Origin: Photobacterium frigidiphilum
GTDB lineage: Bacteria; Pseudomonadota; Gammaproteobacteria; Enterobacterales; Vibrionaceae
Direction of reading: 5' to 3'
DNA length: 34,432 nucleotides
NCBI RefSeq assembly: GCF_003025615.1
Contig: NZ_PYMJ01000048.1
Location: forward strand, 1-34,432
The position numbers and the translations under genes were made by a program. Shown one piece after another: positions 31,472 to 34,432 of the stretch (position 1 is the stretch's first letter; each line of letters starts with the position of its first letter). Under the pieces are notes generated by a model. The model did not search any database and was not told the origin of the DNA. It was given only the letters and a program-made list of their open reading frames with translations.

Positions 31472-31801
31472 ATGGATAATACCTTTTCAAAAGCGGCGTT
31501 TATCGCCGCTTTTTCATTTAGCACAATAGCGACAGCAGCTGACGACCTTCCTTTTCAACTTGAATGTGTTGAACAAAGAACTGATACACGTATATCAATA
31601 CGCAGTGAACATGCAGAGCACATCCAATTAAGGGTTATTTCAGGCGGCAATAACCAATTAAAAACATCGATTTCAGGAAAAAGTACAACATCATTTATAT
31701 TTGGTGCTGCTCAGTTTCCTATTACAGTTAAATATCAAACCGATGTGGGAACAGGAAAAATCCGTATTGACGAGAGTTGCCATGTTGCTCCTATCGCCTA
31801 A
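31472..31801 (+). CDS. Small secreted protein in the csgC position
   Basis: A 109-aa protein with a signal peptide (SKAAFIAAFSFSTIATAAD). The mature part is predicted to be mainly beta strand and has two cysteines (LECVEQ and ESCHVAP) that could form a disulfide. It starts one base after the csgA stop, with no clear ribosome site of its own, so it is probably coupled. CsgC in E. coli is a 110-aa periplasmic chaperone of similar size that stops curlin from forming fibres too early, encoded in the same place. I see no clear sequence match, so the role is inferred from place, size and fold type. Confidence 0.55.
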   Translation: MDNTFSKAAFIAAFSFSTIATAADDLPFQLECVEQRTDTRISIRSEHAEHIQLRVISGGNNQLKTSISGKSTTSFIFGAAQFPITVKYQTDVGTGKIRIDESCHVAPIA

Positions 31802-31920
31802 TTGCACACACCGAATAAAAGCGATATTACCCAAGTTACCTCAAGATGCTCGTTTCAGCGAGAATTTGGTTGTGTCGCAAAGTTATGAAAAAGTATAAGC
31901 GTACTGATTTTCAGATACAA

Positions 31921-32654
31921 TTAGGCTGCTAGCGCGTAAAACTGCTCCCAAGCAGATTTTATTGGGTATCAGCAAGCGAGGAGATAGATACTTGCGAACA
32001 TTTCTTATTCACGGTGCCAGAGCTGCCTTGTAGAAGTGTAAAAACTTGGACAACGAATATGGCCGCTGGTTAACAGAGAAGAAATGTACGCTTAGCTTTA
32101 ATAAAGCACCTCAGCCCCCTCTATAGATTTGAATCCTAGCGCGGTACGCATCTTCCATTTCACCGCTCGGTGGCTTTGCTCCACGATATTGTTAAGATAT
32201 TTCACTTGGAGTACCTCAATAAATCCGCCGATTATGCCGGCAAACCAAATCTGCCAATTCAAGGTATCTAAAGCGGCGGCGTTACTACCACTCTTATCAA
32301 TGACCACCTTATCAGGTAAACCATGCTGCCCTATTGCTTTATTAAAGAATCTTCTGGCAGCAGCTTCATCTCGTTTTTCAGTTAACATAAAATCGATTGT
32401 GTCACCGAATTTATCGACAGCACGCTTCTTGCCATTACGGAACGCGGCTTCCAGCTGAGGGGCATACTCCAACACCCAGCGATGAATAGTTGCGTGGTCA
32501 ACTCGAACCCCGCGCTCTGCCAATAACTCCTCGATATCTCGGTAACTGAGCTTGTAGGCCACATACCAGCGGATCGCCGGAAGGAAACTGTTTGTTGGCG
32601 AAATTCAGGGGGCATCGGGAAGCTCAAGGTCAGATAAAGGAACAGGCCTATCAT
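31921..32654 (-). pseudogene. IS6-family transposase, frameshifted, deleted and interrupted
   Basis: The N-terminal part (LSFPMPPEFRQQTVSF) is in one frame and shifts near 32590 to the frame with AYKLSYRDIEELLAERGVRVDHATIHRW. About 70 bases are then missing: the text jumps from RNGKKR to AVDKFGDTIDFML, which removes the first catalytic Asp (DETY region). VVIDKSGSNA and the last Glu segment EQSHRAVKWKM remain. At about 32103 the gene is broken by foreign DNA, and its last codons (SAWEQFYALAA, stop at 31921) lie on the other side. It cannot make an active protein. Confidence 0.85.
31959..32097 (+). pseudogene. IS110-family transposase fragment
   Basis: On the plus strand LLGISKRGDRYLRTFLIHGARAAL, then a stop, then NLDNEYGRWLTEKK, is the conserved C-terminal region of an IS110-type transposase. 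It is not from the same subgroup as the complete copy at 24490-25644, whose matching segment is SLTKCGNSRARRLLIEGAH. Only about 45 codons survive, lodged inside the IS6-type gene. Confidence 0.75.
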
Positions 32655-32670
32655 CTCTGATAGGCCTGTT
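32641..32670 (-). terminator. Perfect 12-bp hairpin at the head of the IS6-type element
   Basis: AACAGGCCTATC and its complement are separated by six bases, between the element end and its transposase start. There is no long T run. It may block transcription from outside or be part of the element end. Confidence 0.5.
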
Positions 32671-32747
32671 GATTTGTCATCCGTTCGTCAAAACGGGTGA
32701 CAATTGTAATGATGGCTGTTTATTGAGCACCAAGATGCGACAGAACC

Positions 32748-33465
32748 CTTTGAGGCCTTTACTGACAAGCGTGTTGCACTTATTGCTTGAATCCAGCAGC
32801 TTCCGCCGTAGGCGGACTATTCCGCGCTTGTTGTTCAATATTTGATTAAAAAATAAATCAGGGTACCAGCGATTCATTCTGATACTAATATAAGTTGGTC
32901 AACTTTTCTCGTATACACAGCACAGATTTCATTTTGATAGGACAAATAATGACGAAATAAGAATGCATCATATTTTAAATGAATTCCTCGGTAATAAGCA
33001 AAATAATTTATAAATAATTGACTGGGTGGAAAGTTAATAAGCTAGTAGTTTTAATTGGTTTGTGGTTTAGTTTTAATTATTCTTTAAATTGTTATTTTGT
33101 CGTTAATTTGGTTGAGGAGTTAACAGTGTGAGAAATAAGATGTAAAGAGTGAGAAGTGAGATTTGTTGTTATTATTGATACTATCTATCGTTATGGGTTG
33201 TTGTTGTAGCTTATTGTTTTTATTAATTTAATTTGTTTGAGTTATCTTTTTTAATGTTTTGTAATAATCAAGTTGTACAGTGGTGTATTGGTTTTAAATG
33301 TAATCTTATAACTTCTGTCTTTTGTGTGAGAATTATAGTTTTTGATGTCAATTGCAACTGCGAAATATACTAGATTTATTCTGTTAGTTTTATTTTCATG
33401 CGGTTTGTGTTTAATTTTTGTTTATTATCAATGATTTTAATCTAGGTTGAAAGCAGGTGGGCGTA
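32748..33465. other. Long AT-rich region without a gene
   Basis: About 700 bases. The first 130 contain a CCGCCGTAGGCGG hairpin (near 32806) and perhaps more element debris. From about 32900 the DNA is strongly AT-rich with many T runs and no coding frame of note. It forms the upstream region of the cytochrome peroxidase gene; such DNA is a likely H-NS target. Confidence 0.5.
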
Positions 33466-34432
33466 ATGAGTAAAATATCAAATGATATAATGTTAAAAAA
33501 GAAAAAAAGGATACAACATTATAGTGCTGTATTCAGCCTTATGGTTGGTGTGGGATTTCTATCCAATGCCGCTAATGCAAGTGATAATGATTTAACATAC
33601 CTAGAGGAAATGGGTAAGCGTCTATTTTTTGAAAAAATATCATTACAAAGAAATATGTCATGCTCTACGTGTCATACCGCTGATACTGGTGGTACTAATG
33701 GTGATTCAAATATAAATCTTGAAGATGTGGCTGTAACGGGCTCTGATGGGGTTATGGTTGGTAACCTTAAACCACCGACAAATAAGTATGCACAATTTTT
33801 AAATGAGGTGGGAGATCCTGAAGGGTTGAAACTTTTTGACGTGGCTTGTCCTGGTTTTGCCCCTGCACCGTGTGGTGGTGCATTTTGGAATGGTCGCGCT
33901 GAAGGTGATTTAATTGAAACAGTGCATAATATTGATGTATTCGCGGGTCTAAATAGTAAATACGAAAGTATGTATAAAAAATATTTAGGTCCCGTTGCTG
34001 ATCAGGCACATGCAAGCCCATTTATTAATCCACTTGAACAGGCAAAAGACGGTAAGTTTAAAGTTTGTACGCAGGTTAGAGGAACTACATGGGGTAGACA
34101 GTTATACCAATACGCTTGGGGAGAGCATCTTCGCTGCAGTTACCGTCAAGTAGATGAGATATTTGCGAGATTTTCAGTCGCTTTAGCTGCTTGGCAAATG
34201 TCTAGCGATAACAACCGCTTTGACTCTAAAAGAGATATAGCGTTAAAACATGATGAAGATGGGCTGTTCGACTTAGATGGTTTTACTGACCAGGAAAATG
34301 ACGGGCATGATCTTTTTTATGGTCAAGCTAGGTGCTTCTTCTGTCATCAAAGCGGAAATGATCAAGGTGTTGGCAAATTTGAACGTTATACCAATGATTT
34401 CTACTTCAATATCGGAGTACCAAGAAATCATG
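33466..34432 (+). CDS. Di-haem cytochrome c peroxidase/MauG-like protein, 5' part
   Basis: The frame is open from ATG 33466 (AGGTGG upstream) to the window end, 322 codons. A signal sequence (SAVFSLMVGVGFLSNAANAS) exports it to the periplasm. Haem-binding motifs are CSTCH at residues 66-70 and CFFCH starting at residue 290, and the order L-x-E-x-G-K-R-L-F-F-E near residue 46, then NLKPPTNKYAQF and FWNGRAEGDL, is that of the CcpA/MauG superfamily. These proteins reduce hydrogen peroxide or oxidise a protein partner. The first 20 residues are an unusual basic extension (MLKKKKRIQHYS). The end and therefore the subfamily are not seen. Confidence 0.85.
   Translation, partial: MSKISNDIMLKKKKRIQHYSAVFSLMVGVGFLSNAANASDNDLTYLEEMGKRLFFEKISLQRNMSCSTCHTADTGGTNGDSNINLEDVAVTGSDGVMVGNLKPPTNKYAQFLNEVGDPEGLKLFDVACPGFAPAPCGGAFWNGRAEGDLIETVHNIDVFAGLNSKYESMYKKYLGPVADQAHASPFINPLEQAKDGKFKVCTQVRGTTWGRQLYQYAWGEHLRCSYRQVDEIFARFSVALAAWQMSSDNNRFDSKRDIALKHDEDGLFDLDGFTDQENDGHDLFYGQARCFFCHQSGNDQGVGKFERYTNDFYFNIGVPRNH

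Larger units (their letters stand above)
31868..32747 (-). mobile_element. Decayed IS6-family element with an IS110 fragment inside
   Basis: The ends are GGTTGTGTCGCA (31868-31879) and TGCGACAGAACC (32736-32747), matching IS6-type inverted repeats at 11 of 12 bases. Inside is a minus-strand transposase pseudogene and a plus-strand IS110-type fragment. The element closes the curli cluster on its right. Confidence 0.8.

Noticed and set aside
32677..32877. A 66-codon minus-strand frame starting MNRWYPDLFFNQ.
   Set aside because: It runs across the IS6 inverted repeat into the element, so at least part is spurious; the outer part has no family match.

Overview
The window looks like part of a conjugative plasmid, or a plasmid-derived island, of a marine gammaproteobacterium (Vibrionaceae, Shewanella or a close relative). 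I infer this from an F-type tra segment, a co-directional mer operon on a Tn3-family transposon, plasmid-maintenance genes (ParA, KfrA, hok/sok, H-NS), a mixture of decayed insertion sequences (IS6, IS91, IS110/IS1111, IS5, IS630) and a curli operon. No rRNA or tRNA gene was seen. The genus is not fixed by the sequence.

Layout. (1) 1-7936: the distal end of an F-like transfer operon read on the minus strand, in the order traG (C-terminal fragment only), a Rap1a/Tai-like secreted protein, traD, two tandem paralogous membrane proteins, and traI (5' part only). Two plus-strand genes are set into it: a small membrane protein that converges on traG and could be an entry-exclusion protein, and a membrane-anchored transglutaminase-like protein. 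(2) 7937-15981: a Tn3-family transposon with identical 39-bp inverted repeats. It carries tnpA at one end and tnpR at the other, and between them merR-T-P-F-A-D, all on one strand. It cuts traG, the rest of traG is not on its other side, and no target duplication is visible, so the left flank and right flank were probably not originally adjacent. merA carries a frameshift in a (TTGA)4 tract. (3) 15982-23490: plasmid maintenance. A LexA-controlled dinI is followed by kfrA with a large palindromic operator, an unrecognised 41-residue membrane peptide with a structured leader, an IS6 remnant, an unknown gene, a hok/sok type I toxin-antitoxin locus, a possible origin region with an unknown 195-aa protein, parA with a small partner and paired palindromic operators, and an H-NS-like gene. 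(4) 23491-26538: repeats and nested insertion sequences. (5) 27145-31801: a complete-looking curli system, csgDEFG then csgBA plus a CsgC-like gene, all on one strand, with an IS630 remnant between the two halves and IS remnants on both sides. The major curlin candidate has unusual Asp-rich repeats. (6) 31868-32747 is a decayed IS6-family element; a long AT-rich gap follows, then the start of a di-haem cytochrome c peroxidase/MauG-like gene.

The pieces differ in base composition. The tra block is visibly richer in G+C, while the maintenance and curli blocks are AT-rich. This fits assembly from several sources by transposition. Functionally the region would give mercury import and (if merA is read through or in frame) reduction, plasmid stability by partition and post-segregational killing, and an extracellular amyloid coat. 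Conjugation looks disabled in this copy unless the missing tra genes lie elsewhere.
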